DNA from: QHWT01 sp046734675
GTDB lineage: Bacteria > Acidobacteriota > Vicinamibacteria > Vicinamibacterales > 2-12-FULL-66-21
Direction: 5' to 3'
Length of the DNA: 15,341 nt
Assembly: GCA_046734675.1 (NCBI GenBank)
Contig: JBKPRU010000263.1
Coordinates: 1 to 15,341, forward strand
Shown here: positions 1 to 6,680 of the stretch, piece after piece
How positions within the stretch are numbered: position 1 is the first letter of the stretch
Layout of the letters: each line of letters begins with the position of its first letter
Program-made: the position numbers and the translations under genes
The notes under the pieces: model-generated
What the model was told of the DNA's origin: nothing
The model's database searches: none
The model's input: the letters and a program-made list of their open reading frames with translations, nothing else

Positions 1-32
1 GAACGTAGAAGGCGGACAAAGAATGACGAGGA

Positions 33-68
33 TGACCTCGTACTTCCGCCTGACCTCGTACTTCCGCC
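33..68. repeat. 18-bp perfect tandem duplication, CTTCCGCC-type repeat
   Basis: The unit TGACCTCGTACTTCCGCC occurs twice back to back (33-50 and 51-68), followed by further CTTCCGCC cores near 69 and 82 and a reverse copy (GAAGGCGGA) at 8-16. Positions 1-106 hold no supportable gene, only this repeat DNA. The same CTTCCGCC/GGCGGAAG core forms the ends of the element inside the ligase gene at 3635-3687, so this is a dispersed family. Function is unknown. Confidence 0.8.
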
Positions 69-106
69 TTCCGCGTTCTGTCTTCCGCCTTTCAAGCTTC
101 CGTCAT

Positions 107-184
<78 letters not shown>

Positions 185-187
185 CGA

Positions 188-207
188 AACCTTACGAGTC
201 TACCAGA
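188..207 (-). promoter_or_regulatory. Shared 20-nt motif just upstream of tRNA-Arg
   Basis: This stretch matches 14122-14141, upstream of tRNA-His, at 18 of 20 positions. On the minus strand both copies read TCTGSTAGACTYGTAAGGTT. It overlaps the ferredoxin stop codon and ends 4 nt before the tRNA. TAGACT could serve as a -10 box, but no convincing -35 is present. A promoter or processing signal shared by the two tRNA genes is an inference. Confidence 0.35.
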
Positions 208-575
208 TCGGGCAGCGGATTCCGCGCGAAGCAGAGGTCGTCGACGATGCGTCCGCCGATGAGGTGTTCCTGAATGATGCGCTCCACGTTCTCCGGCGTC
301 AGATCCCGATACCACGTACCTTCCGGATACACGACGCCGATCGGACCGCCGGTGCAGATGCGCAGACACTGACACTTGGTCCGGTAGAACGGACCGTCGG
401 GCCCCGTGAGGTTCAGCTCCTTCAACCGCTTCTTGATGTACGCCCACGACTCTTCGCCGCGTTCCGGGTCGACGCAGTCGGGTCCGAGACAGATGAACAG
501 ATGACGTGTGATCTTCCCGACGCCGAAGGCGGCCGCCGCGAGCGCGGGCGTCGCGAATGCTTTCTTTCCCACCAC
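192..575 (-). CDS. Thioredoxin-like [2Fe-2S] ferredoxin
   Basis: A 127-residue soluble protein, likely a small electron carrier or redox partner binding one [2Fe-2S] cluster. The sequence shows C29-x4-C34 (in FICLGPDC) and C70-x3-C74 (in CQCLRIC), the spacing used by the thioredoxin-fold ferredoxin family for cluster ligation. C68 and C115 are extra. The conserved TGGPIGVVYPEGTWY stretch follows the second pair, as is usual in the family. The start is GTG at 575, with a second GTG directly after it. The first 20 or so residues are alanine-rich and poorly typical, so the true start may be further in. It is divergent from the acidic small gene at 657 and followed at once by tRNA-Arg. The electron partner is unknown. 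Confidence 0.85.
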   Translation of the reverse strand: MVGKKAFATPALAAAAFGVGKITRHLFICLGPDCVDPERGEESWAYIKKRLKELNLTGPDGPFYRTKCQCLRICTGGPIGVVYPEGTWYRDLTPENVERIIQEHLIGGRIVDDLCFARNPLPDLVDS

Positions 576-656
576 CCCAGCTTAGCGCGGCGGCACCCCC
601 TTTGCTCCATTCGTGCGCAGCACTTCCGTCGAGGTTCAATATTCAAAGGAGCGTGT

Positions 657-821
657 ATGGCGGACCGTGGCAATCGCAACCCGAATCGCGAAGCCGACGA
701 CCTGACGCCTGGCAGCGCCGACGAGCAGATTCGCGGCGTCGCCGACGAATCGGACGACGAGTTCGATGACGCGGAGGACATGGACGACGAAGAAGAGGAA
801 GACGAGGAAGGCACGATCTGA
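657..821 (+). CDS. Small, extremely acidic hypothetical protein
   Basis: A 54-residue protein with 24 Asp/Glu and 4 Arg. Residues 30-51 hold 18 acidic residues, ending in GTI. The start is well supported: AAAGGAG at 645-651 lies 5 nt before ATG 657. There is no signal peptide or membrane segment. The N-terminal half (polar, with LTPGSADEQIRG around 16-27) looks more specific than simple low-complexity tail, suggesting a real conserved small protein. I do not recognise the family. Possible roles for such an acidic tail (binding a basic partner, DNA mimicry, metal buffering) are speculation. Its end contains GAGGAAGG and overlaps a possible CTG start of the next gene, so the two are probably coupled. 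Confidence 0.7.
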   Translation: MADRGNRNPNREADDLTPGSADEQIRGVADESDDEFDDAEDMDDEEEEDEEGTI

Positions 822-841
822 ACCGAAGCACTCCTGAAGTC

Positions 842-1831
842 GTGGTCGTCACCGGCGCATCGGCCGGTGTCGGGCGCGCCGTCGTGCGGCGTTTCGCACG
901 CGACGGCGCGCGCATCGCGCTCCTGGCGCGTGGCCACGACGGCCTCGAAGGCGCCCGCCGCGACGTGGACGCGGCGGGCGGCCACGCCCTGCCGCTCGCC
1001 GTCGACGTCGCGGACTGGGCCGCCGTCGATGCGGCCGCCACGCGCGTCGAACGCGAGCTCGGTCCCATCGACATCTGGATCAACAACGCGATGGCGTCGG
1101 TGTTCTCGCCGGTCCGCGAGATGCGCCCCGAGGAGTATCGCCGCGTCACCGACGTCACGTATCACGGCACCGTCTACGGCACGCTCGCCGCGCTACAGCG
1201 CATGCTCCCGCGCGATCGCGGCACGATCGTTCAGGTGGGATCGGCGCTGGCGCACCGCGGCATCCCGCTGCAGTCGGCCTACTGCGCCGCCAAGCATGCA
1301 ATCGACGGCTTCATGGACTCGCTCCGCGCCGAGATGATCCACGACGGCTCGCGCGTCCACGTCACGATGGTGCACCTGCCGGCGATGAACACGCCGCAGT
1401 TTCGATGGGTGAAGAGCCGTCTGCCGCGCAAGGCGCAGCCGGTGCCGCCGATCTTTCAGCCCGAAGTCGGCGCGGAGGCCATTCACTGGGCCGCGCATAA
1501 CCGCCGCCGTGAATTGTGGGTGGGACTCCCGACCGCGGCCGTGATTATTGGCAACCGAATCGTGCCCGGCGCGGGCGATCACTACCTCGCGCAGACCGGC
1601 TATGACGGGCAGCAGACCGCCGAGCCCGAGGATCCGAACCGGCCCGACAACCTGTGGGATCCGGTCGACGAGCGCGAAGATCGCGGCGCGCACGGCGTGT
1701 TCGGTGACCGCGCGATCTCGCACACGCCCCAGCTGTGGGCGGCCACGCACCGCGGCGCGACACTTGGCATCCTCGCGGCGGCCGCCTTCGTCGGCACTGC
1801 GCTGTTCCGCTCGCGGCACCAGACAACGTGA
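842..1831 (+). CDS. SDR family oxidoreductase with C-terminal membrane segment
   Basis: A short-chain dehydrogenase/reductase, NAD(P)H-dependent, substrate unknown. It has a Rossmann nucleotide-binding loop TGASAGVG at residues 4-11, NNA at 81-83, catalytic S134, and Y147-x3-K151 in YCAAK. The 329 residues exceed the classical ~250. The extra C-terminal part (about 205-329) ends in a hydrophobic segment (about 306-322) that could anchor it in the membrane. The start is uncertain. GTG 842 leaves only MVVTG before the loop, shorter than usual. An in-frame CTG at 818, six nt after GAGGAAGG (804-811) and overlapping the upstream TGA, would add eight residues (LNRSTPEV). It converges on ligD, and its stop touches the palindrome at 1830. 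Confidence 0.9.
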   Translation: MVVTGASAGVGRAVVRRFARDGARIALLARGHDGLEGARRDVDAAGGHALPLAVDVADWAAVDAAATRVERELGPIDIWINNAMASVFSPVREMRPEEYRRVTDVTYHGTVYGTLAALQRMLPRDRGTIVQVGSALAHRGIPLQSAYCAAKHAIDGFMDSLRAEMIHDGSRVHVTMVHLPAMNTPQFRWVKSRLPRKAQPVPPIFQPEVGAEAIHWAAHNRRRELWVGLPTAAVIIGNRIVPGAGDHYLAQTGYDGQQTAEPEDPNRPDNLWDPVDEREDRGAHGVFGDRAISHTPQLWAATHRGATLGILAAAAFVGTALFRSRHQTT

Positions 1832-2040
1832 TCCACCACGGATGGACACGGATACACACGGATAAGGCAACTCAATATCTATTGAGGACTTGGTGCTTCA
1901 AACAAATTCCATGTAGGGCGGGTCTTTAGACCCGCCGGAGCACGAGGCGCGACAGCAATTCGATGCCGGGTCTGAAGACCCGGCCTACGTGGAATGCCGC
2001 TCGTTTATCCGTCTCCATCCGGGTGCATCCGTGGTGGATC
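1830..2040. repeat. Nested palindromic repeat between convergent genes
   Basis: The outer arms 1830-1865 and 2005-2040 (CCACGGATGGACACGGAT family) are inverted and match at 31 of 36 positions. Inside, TTCCATGTAG (1907-1916) and CTACGTGGAA (1985-1994) pair at 9 of 10 positions. They enclose two hairpins with perfect 8-bp arms: GGCGGGTC/GACCCGCC (1917-1936, TTTA loop) and GCCGGGTC/GACCCGGC (1965-1984, TGAA loop). It fills the whole gap and reaches the stop codons of both flanking genes. A role as a bidirectional transcription barrier is plausible, but there is no T-tract. Confidence 0.85.
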
Positions 2041-4145
2041 TATTTCGTGGCGCCGTACTTCCTGAACACGCGCGTCAAGTCTGCGGGCTTGGCGGTGCGA
2101 AACGCCTCCCAGAGATCGCCCACGGATCGGAATCGCGCCGGCGCGCTGTGGATGGTGAAGTCGCGCGGGTCGAACGGCTCGTCGAGTTCCTTCCACGTCA
2201 GCGGTGTCGAGACGCCCGCGAACTCGCTTGCGCGAGCGCTGTAGACGGTCGCGAGCGTCTTGCCGAGGATGTTCTGCAGGAAGTCGACGTAGACGGTACC
2301 GCGCGGACGACGAGAGACGGTGCGCTCGACGGTCGCGACCTTGGGATGACGCGTGGCCACGAGCGTCGCGACGATCTGGCAGAACAGCATCCCCGACTCG
2401 TAGCTGGTGTGCGGCGGCAGCGGGATGTAGATGTGGAGGCCGCTCGATCCCGACGTCTTCGGCACGCCGGGGACGCCCAGCGACGCGAGCTCGTCACGCA
2501 CCCAGCGCGCCACGTCGAGCACGCTCGCGAACGTCGCGTGATCGGTCGGGTCGAGATCGAGCGCGACATAGTCGGCGTCGAGCGGCGACTGAACGCGCGA
2601 GAACCACGGGTCCTGCGAGATCGCCGCAATCTGCGTCATGTAAACCAGCGTCGTCAACGACCCGCCGATGAAGCGTGACGCGTCGGCTTCGCCAATCGGA
2701 TCGAGATCCTCGGGAAGCGTCTCGACGCGGACGCCGCTCGGCGGCTGTTCGAGGCGGCGGCGCTGCTGATAGAACGCCTGGCCGGCGATGCCGTTGGGGA
2801 AGCGTTTCATGACGAGCGGACGATCGCCGACCGCCGGCAGCAGAAGCGGGGACACCTCGACGTAGTAGCGGAGCAGATCCCCTTTCGTGAATTTAGGACC
2901 GGGCCAAAAGATCTTCTGCAGGTTCGTGACGCCGACGCGATCGCCGTTGGGCAGCTCGAGGGTGCCGTCTTTGCGCGCGTCCTCGAGCGCGCGCAGCTGA
3001 TCGATCACCGCGCCGAGTTCCTTCCGTTCGTCTGAGTTCTTGCGCGCGCCATCGTTCTTCGCTCGAGGTGCGGAGACTCGGACCGCCGCGCGCTTTACTC
3101 GGCGGGACACCGCGCTCACCGCGCGTTCGCGCACGACCTCGCGCGGGTCCTTGTCGTCGCGGAGCCCGAGATAGACGGGATGCCGCAGCTTGTCGTCGGC
3201 GGTCCACTCGGTGAAGCGGATCTGCGCGACGAGCTCGGGGCGCGCCCAGTGCGCGGGCTCGTTCGTCTTGAAGGGCGTCGAGAAAGGGGAGCGCGGGATC
3301 TCGCGTTCCTTCAGCAGCCGCCAGACGCGCTCGAGCTCCGCGTGGTCGAAGCCGGTCCCGGTGTGACCGGCATAAACGAGATTGCCGCCGTCGTAGACGC
3401 CGAGGAGCAGCGCGCCGAAAAACGTCCGCGTCTGCCGCGGCTCGGTCCATCCGCCGACGACGAACTCCTGTTCCTGCAGGACCTTCAGCTTCCGCCACGC
3501 CGGCGATCGTCGTCCGGCGTGATACGGAGACGAGGCGTCCTTGACGATCAGCCCTTCCCACTGTTCTTCGATGGCCCGCGCGTAGAGGGCGCGGGCGTCA
3601 CCCGCGACCTGTTCGCTGAGGCGAATCATGGATTCTTCCGCCTTTCCTCTCCGCCGTAGTGCGGAGCGCGAAGGTGGAAGGCGGAAGACCTGCGCGAACA
3701 ACCGTTCCAGTCGCGCGCGCCGCTCGGTCAGCGGCAGCTTGCAGAGATCGTCGTTCCCCTCCTGCAGCAGATCGAAGGCGATGAGCGCGACCGGCTGGTC
3801 GCGATCGACGCGCTCGACGTCACGCGCGCCGAGCAGGTGAATGCGCCCCTGCAGCCGCTGAAATCCCGCCGGACGTCCGCGCTCGTCGAGCGCGACGATC
3901 TCCCCGTCGAGGATCACCGGGCCGCCGAGCCGCGCGCCAGCGCGCTGCAGCGCCTCGACGATCGAGGGGAACTGTTTCGTCTTGTCGTTGCCGTTCCGCG
4001 ACCAGAGGGTCACGTTCGGGCGGTCGCGGCCGGGCGTCAGCTCGACGATCGCGCGGATGCCGTCGTATTTCGGTTCGTAGACGGCGCGTGGGTTGGTCAG
4101 ATCGGACGAATCGGTCAGCGTCGCCAGCATCGGGCGGGGCAGCAC
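2040..4145 (-). CDS. ligD: LigD: ATP-dependent DNA ligase-polymerase fusion for NHEJ
   Basis: A 701-residue cytoplasmic repair enzyme that seals double-strand breaks with Ku and can fill or extend ends. The adenylyltransferase domain (about 3-215) has motif I EPKYDGIR with nucleophile K26, DGEI at 80-83, and GLIVKD at 198-203. An OB domain (about 220-345) begins at PAWRKLK. A basic linker (about 345-400) leads to the primase-like Pol domain (about 402-690), with DLDP at 530-533, HIYIPL at 571-576 and VDF at 620-622 as expected active-site residues. The order is Lig-Pol. The phosphoesterase domain of the Pseudomonas-type enzyme is absent. Residues about 153-171 are encoded by a palindromic repeat inserted in frame (3635-3687). 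The start is GTG 4145, just before the typical ML..MLATL opening. The stop lies on the edge of the nested palindrome. Ku is at 12762. Confidence 0.95.
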   Translation of the reverse strand: MLPRPMLATLTDSSDLTNPRAVYEPKYDGIRAIVELTPGRDRPNVTLWSRNGNDKTKQFPSIVEALQRAGARLGGPVILDGEIVALDERGRPAGFQRLQGRIHLLGARDVERVDRDQPVALIAFDLLQEGNDDLCKLPLTERRARLERLFAQVFRLPPSRSALRRRGKAEESMIRLSEQVAGDARALYARAIEEQWEGLIVKDASSPYHAGRRSPAWRKLKVLQEQEFVVGGWTEPRQTRTFFGALLLGVYDGGNLVYAGHTGTGFDHAELERVWRLLKEREIPRSPFSTPFKTNEPAHWARPELVAQIRFTEWTADDKLRHPVYLGLRDDKDPREVVRERAVSAVSRRVKRAAVRVSAPRAKNDGARKNSDERKELGAVIDQLRALEDARKDGTLELPNGDRVGVTNLQKIFWPGPKFTKGDLLRYYVEVSPLLLPAVGDRPLVMKRFPNGIAGQAFYQQRRRLEQPPSGVRVETLPEDLDPIGEADASRFIGGSLTTLVYMTQIAAISQDPWFSRVQSPLDADYVALDLDPTDHATFASVLDVARWVRDELASLGVPGVPKTSGSSGLHIYIPLPPHTSYESGMLFCQIVATLVATRHPKVATVERTVSRRPRGTVYVDFLQNILGKTLATVYSARASEFAGVSTPLTWKELDEPFDPRDFTIHSAPARFRSVGDLWEAFRTAKPADLTRVFRKYGATK
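3635..3687. repeat. REP-like palindromic element inserted inside ligD
   Basis: This 53-bp stretch begins CTTCCGCCTT and ends AAGGCGGAAG. An inner stem, CTCCGC (3649-3654) with GCGGAG (3661-3666), flanks a CGTAGT loop. It shares its core with the repeat DNA at 8-90. It lies in the adenylyltransferase domain between RLERLFAQ and IRLSEQ, where LigD proteins normally have only a short loop (from memory of the family). The insertion adds about 19 residues without breaking the frame. Confidence 0.8.
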
Positions 4146-4185
4146 GCCTCTAGCGTACTCGCAGCGCGTGGTGGTCTGCAGCGCG

Positions 4186-4197
4186 GCAGATATCTGC
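4186..4197. promoter_or_regulatory. 12-bp perfect palindrome upstream of ligD
   Basis: GCAGATATCTGC reads the same on both strands and lies about 40 nt upstream of the ligD GTG. It could be an operator for a dimeric regulator. No LexA-type or other known operator is recognised, and a 12-bp palindrome can also arise by chance. The rest of 4146-4333 holds only hairpin repeats. Confidence 0.25.
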
Positions 4198-4248
4198 TGG
4201 TGTAGGCCGCGTCTTCAGTAGTCGCTGAAAAGCCTAGCGACGCTCGGT

Positions 4249-4323
4249 AGGGCGCCTCTTTAGAGGCGCCGTTGTGGAGGCACCTAAAGGTGCGCCCTAT
4301 CGCGCTAAAGACCCGCCCTACGT
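4249..4323. repeat. Hairpin repeats of the GTAGGGCGG family between ligD and the M56 gene
   Basis: GTAGG leads into GGCGCCTC-TTTA-GAGGCGCC (4251-4270, perfect 8-bp arms). Next comes GCACC-TAAA-GGTGC (4280-4293), then half a unit, CTAAAGACCCGCCCTACGTG, at about 4305-4324. The outer GTAGGGCG and CGCCCTA are inverted. The stem bases differ from the copies at 1917, 8794, 8841, 8881, 11901 and 11965 while pairing is kept. A decayed copy may precede it at 4202. Confidence 0.75.
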
Positions 4324-4333
4324 GTGATCTGGC

Positions 4334-5287
4334 CTATGGCAGCGATCGGACAATCGCCTCGATGGTGTGGTGGAGCGAGGGGGCGAACGCGAACGTGGCG
4401 ACAATTGCGCCGGCGGCGCACGCGAACGCGGTCGTGACGACCGGCACTCCACGCGGCACGTTCGCGGACGACCGATCGAGCAGCCGGCGGACGCGGGCGT
4501 CGATGCTGCCGCCCGAGTAGAAGGCGGTGGCGGCCACCGGCATCGGCGCGTTCACGGCAAGCCGCGCGACGCGGATCAGTGCCTGCGCCAGATCGACCGA
4601 GAGTTCCGGCCGCGAAGCGGCGGCCGCGGTGTCCGCCGCCTCCTCCGCTGCGCTGGCCCACAAGGCGTCGAGCGCGCGCGTGCCGGGCAGCGCATCGGTC
4701 GATGTGCGCAGCGCAAACCGTTTGAGATTGTCGCGCGCGGCCACGTGCGCGCACTCGTGCAGCACCATCGCGCGCAATTCATCCTCGGAGCACGCCGCGA
4801 GGACCGCGCGCGAGATGAACAGCTCCGGACGCCTGAAGCCGACGACGGCGACGATCGGGTAGCGGTGGCCGATCGCGTAGACGGGCAGCGGCGCATCGAT
4901 GGTGTCGAGGCGTTCGCCGTGCGCGCGCCACGTCTCGGCCAACACGCGCGTCGCACGCCAGGTGCGGGCCGCACGGCGAATCGCGCTCACCGCCAGCCAC
5001 GCACCGGCAACCGCCGCGACGGCGAGCGACGGCGCGATCGCCTCGCGCGTTTCCGCGGGCTCGAACCAGAGGAACGTCGGCAGCACGATCGCGAATGCGG
5101 CAAAGGCGCCGCCGGCGATCGGCAGCATGCGGAGTGCGAAGAACCACGAGGCCCGGCGCGACGGCGTCAAGCGCGCCACCGCGCGGACCAGCGGACGCGC
5201 GACGAGCGCGAGGGCGACAGACGCGGCGACCGTCACCACCGCGAAAGCCGCAAGCGCGAGCGCCGCCGCCAGCGACCAGTAGATCAC
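4334..5287 (-). CDS. M56 (BlaR1-like) family membrane metallopeptidase
   Basis: A 317-residue integral membrane zinc protease related to the BlaR1/MecR1 sensor proteases that inactivate BlaI-type repressors. HECAH at 177-181 is the HExxH zinc site, followed by VAARDN. The third ligand is probably a Glu in AAEEAADTAA (about 213-222). Membrane segments are at about 5-30, 52-74, 86-104 and 282-304. It lacks the C-terminal penicillin-binding sensor domain of true BlaR1, so the signal is unknown and need not be a beta-lactam. The start is GTG 5287, which overlaps the BlaI stop in GTGA. This 4-nt overlap makes translational coupling likely. Confidence 0.9.
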   Translation of the reverse strand: MIYWSLAAALALAAFAVVTVAASVALALVARPLVRAVARLTPSRRASWFFALRMLPIAGGAFAAFAIVLPTFLWFEPAETREAIAPSLAVAAVAGAWLAVSAIRRAARTWRATRVLAETWRAHGERLDTIDAPLPVYAIGHRYPIVAVVGFRRPELFISRAVLAACSEDELRAMVLHECAHVAARDNLKRFALRTSTDALPGTRALDALWASAAEEAADTAAAASRPELSVDLAQALIRVARLAVNAPMPVAATAFYSGGSIDARVRRLLDRSSANVPRGVPVVTTAFACAAGAIVATFAFAPSLHHTIEAIVRSLP

Positions 5288-5694
5288 TTGCGCTCCTGCT
5301 CGCGCCGTTTGGCGCGGACGAGCCGTTCGAGATCGTCGAGCAGCCGCGCGTCATGATCGCCCACCGCATCGACGAGACACGACAGTATGGGCTGGTCGTG
5401 CCCCTGGCCGAGGAGCGATCCCACCGTGCGGGCGGCTGCGCCCGTCTCGAGCTCCTCGCGCGAGTAGCGCGGCCGATACACGAACGCCCGCCCCGTCTTC
5501 TCGCGATCGAGCACACCCTTCCGATGCAGCCGCTCCATCGTCGTCATCAGCGTGGTGTAGGCGGCGGACGGGAATTCGGGCTGCAGATCGCGGACGCTTG
5601 CGCCGGAGGAGCGCTGCCAGAGCGCCTCGAGCACACGGAGCTCGAGCGTGCCGAACATGCCGGGCAGGCCCGAGGGGCGAGGGAGGCGGAACAT
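5284..5694 (-). CDS. BlaI/MecI/CopY family transcriptional repressor
   Basis: A 136-residue winged-helix DNA-binding protein, expected to dimerise and be cleaved or released by its partner protease. LGTLELRVLEALW-type helix 1 lies at about 16-26. The recognition helix and wing are AYTTLMTTMERLHRKG (45-60) and REKTGRAFVYRP (64-75), a clear match to the BlaI family. The dimerisation tail runs from about 78 to 136. The reading frame stays open to 5889, but that upstream part translates the hairpin cluster and is not BlaI-like, so ATG 5694 is chosen. ATG 5658 is a second option. It is coupled to the M56 gene and divergent from the ABC operon, its likely target along with its own promoter. Confidence 0.9.
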   Translation of the reverse strand: MFRLPRPSGLPGMFGTLELRVLEALWQRSSGASVRDLQPEFPSAAYTTLMTTMERLHRKGVLDREKTGRAFVYRPRYSREELETGAAARTVGSLLGQGHDQPILSCLVDAVGDHDARLLDDLERLVRAKRREQERK

Positions 5695-5739
5695 CCGCGC
5701 AGCGTAACACGGTTGCCGGTTGAGCGTCCTCGGCAGAAG

Positions 5740-5817
5740 GCCGCCGCGAAAGCGGCGGCAAGCCCGAAGGGCGTCGCGCGAAGCGCGTGTAGCGCGCGGG
5801 GGTGGGGCCCCGCGCGC
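5740..5817. repeat. Cluster of four consecutive GC-rich hairpins
   Basis: Four stems lie end to end. The first is GCCGCCGC-GAAA-GCGGCGGC (5740-5759, 8 bp). The second is GCCC-GAA-GGGC (5762-5772). The third is CGCGC-GAA-GCGCG (5775-5787). The fourth is GCGCGCGGGG with CCCCGCGCGC (5792-5801 and 5808-5817, 10 bp). On the plus strand the first is closed as a GNRA tetraloop. It lies between the divergent BlaI and ABC genes, in the possible leader of either. It could be a structured RNA or a mobile REP-like element; the sequence does not decide. Confidence 0.75.
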
Positions 5818-5856
5818 ACTAAAGATGCGGAAAGAGCCGCCAACTCCGATGGCTGG

Positions 5857-5878
5857 TAGTAGCTGCGCCGCGCTACTA
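5857..5878. promoter_or_regulatory. Candidate operator, inverted repeat TAGTAGC-N8-GCTACTA
   Basis: Perfect 7-bp arms (5857-5863 and 5872-5878) with an 8-nt spacer lie 26 nt upstream of the ABC ATPase start, in the region shared with the divergent blaI-like gene. Position and symmetry fit a repressor site. It is not the textbook TACA-TGTA core of BlaI/MecI operators, so binding by the neighbouring BlaI protein is only a suggestion. No clear -10/-35 is visible nearby. Confidence 0.3.
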
Positions 5879-5903
5879 AACTGCGACATTTACAGGTCTT
5901 GCG

Positions 5904-6680
5904 GTGACCGCTGCTTTTTCTGACAGGCCGTCCTCCGACATCCGTCATCCGTCCTCCTCGCCGGCAGCGCTCGTCCGTGTGCATGCGCTGACGAAGACCT
6001 ACGGTGCTCTCCGCGCCCTCACCGACGTCTCCCTCACCGTCCGTGATGGCGAGGTCCTCGGCCTCATCGGCCCGAACGGGGCCGGCAAGACGACGCTCTT
6101 CGAGTGCCTGGCGGGCGTGCTGCCCGCGAGCCGCGGACGTGTGGAGCTGCGCGGCGCCGAGGTACCGATTGCTGATCGCGGCCGTCACCTCTTTTATCTC
6201 CCCGACGCAATCGCGCCGTGGCCGTCCGAGACGGTCCGGTGGGCGCTCGACTTCACGGTCGGGTTCTTCGGCGGATCGCGCGAGCGGATTCCCGCGGTGA
6301 TTGCGCGGCTCGGCCTCGAGCCGCTGCTGGCCCGTCCCATTGGCGCGTTGTCGAAGGGGCAGCGCAAGCGCGTCGTGCTGGCGATCGGCCTGCTCACGCC
6401 TCAGACGGTGCTCCTGTCGGACGAGCCGTTCGAAGGGCTCGACCTGCGGCAGACGCGCGATGTCGGCGCCGCGCTGCGCGAGCACGCGGCGGCGGGGCGC
6501 ACGCTGTTGCTGTCGATTCATCAGATCTCCGATGCCGCGCGGGTCTGCGATCGGTTCGTGCTCCTGAGCGGCGGGCGCGTGTGCGGGGAAGGCACGTTCG
6601 ACGAGCTCGCCGCGATCGCGGGACGATCGGCGTCGCGGCCGCCGGTCGATCTCGAGGATGTGGTTCTTGCGCTCACCTGA
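5904..6680 (+). CDS. ABC transporter ATP-binding protein
   Basis: A 258-residue ATPase subunit that powers the permease encoded next. It has Walker A GPNGAGKTT at 56-64, signature LSKGQ at 149-153, Walker B VLLSDEP at 169-175 followed by the D-loop GLD, and the switch His in SIHQ (206). The Q-loop glutamine is not evident; the region reads LFYLPDA (96-102). The start is GTG 5904, with a weak AGG 7 nt upstream. The first ~22 residues are serine/proline-rich and encoded by repeat-like DNA (CATCCGT twice at 5939-5952), so translation may really begin nearer LVRVHALTKTYG. It overlaps the permease by 23 nt. Relation to the Gld/ABC-2 type exporters is inferred from the partner. Confidence 0.9.
   Translation: MTAAFSDRPSSDIRHPSSSPAALVRVHALTKTYGALRALTDVSLTVRDGEVLGLIGPNGAGKTTLFECLAGVLPASRGRVELRGAEVPIADRGRHLFYLPDAIAPWPSETVRWALDFTVGFFGGSRERIPAVIARLGLEPLLARPIGALSKGQRKRVVLAIGLLTPQTVLLSDEPFEGLDLRQTRDVGAALREHAAAGRTLLLSIHQISDAARVCDRFVLLSGGRVCGEGTFDELAAIAGRSASRPPVDLEDVVLALT

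Noticed and set aside
422..1165. Minus-strand frame opposite the ferredoxin, acidic protein and dehydrogenase
   Set aside because: Composition is shadow-like (poly-Ser from the antisense of the acidic tail), and real genes with motifs occupy the region.
5695..5889. N-terminal extension of the BlaI-like protein
   Set aside because: The added residues translate the hairpin cluster, are low-complexity Arg/Ala-rich, and precede a normal BlaI start at 5694.
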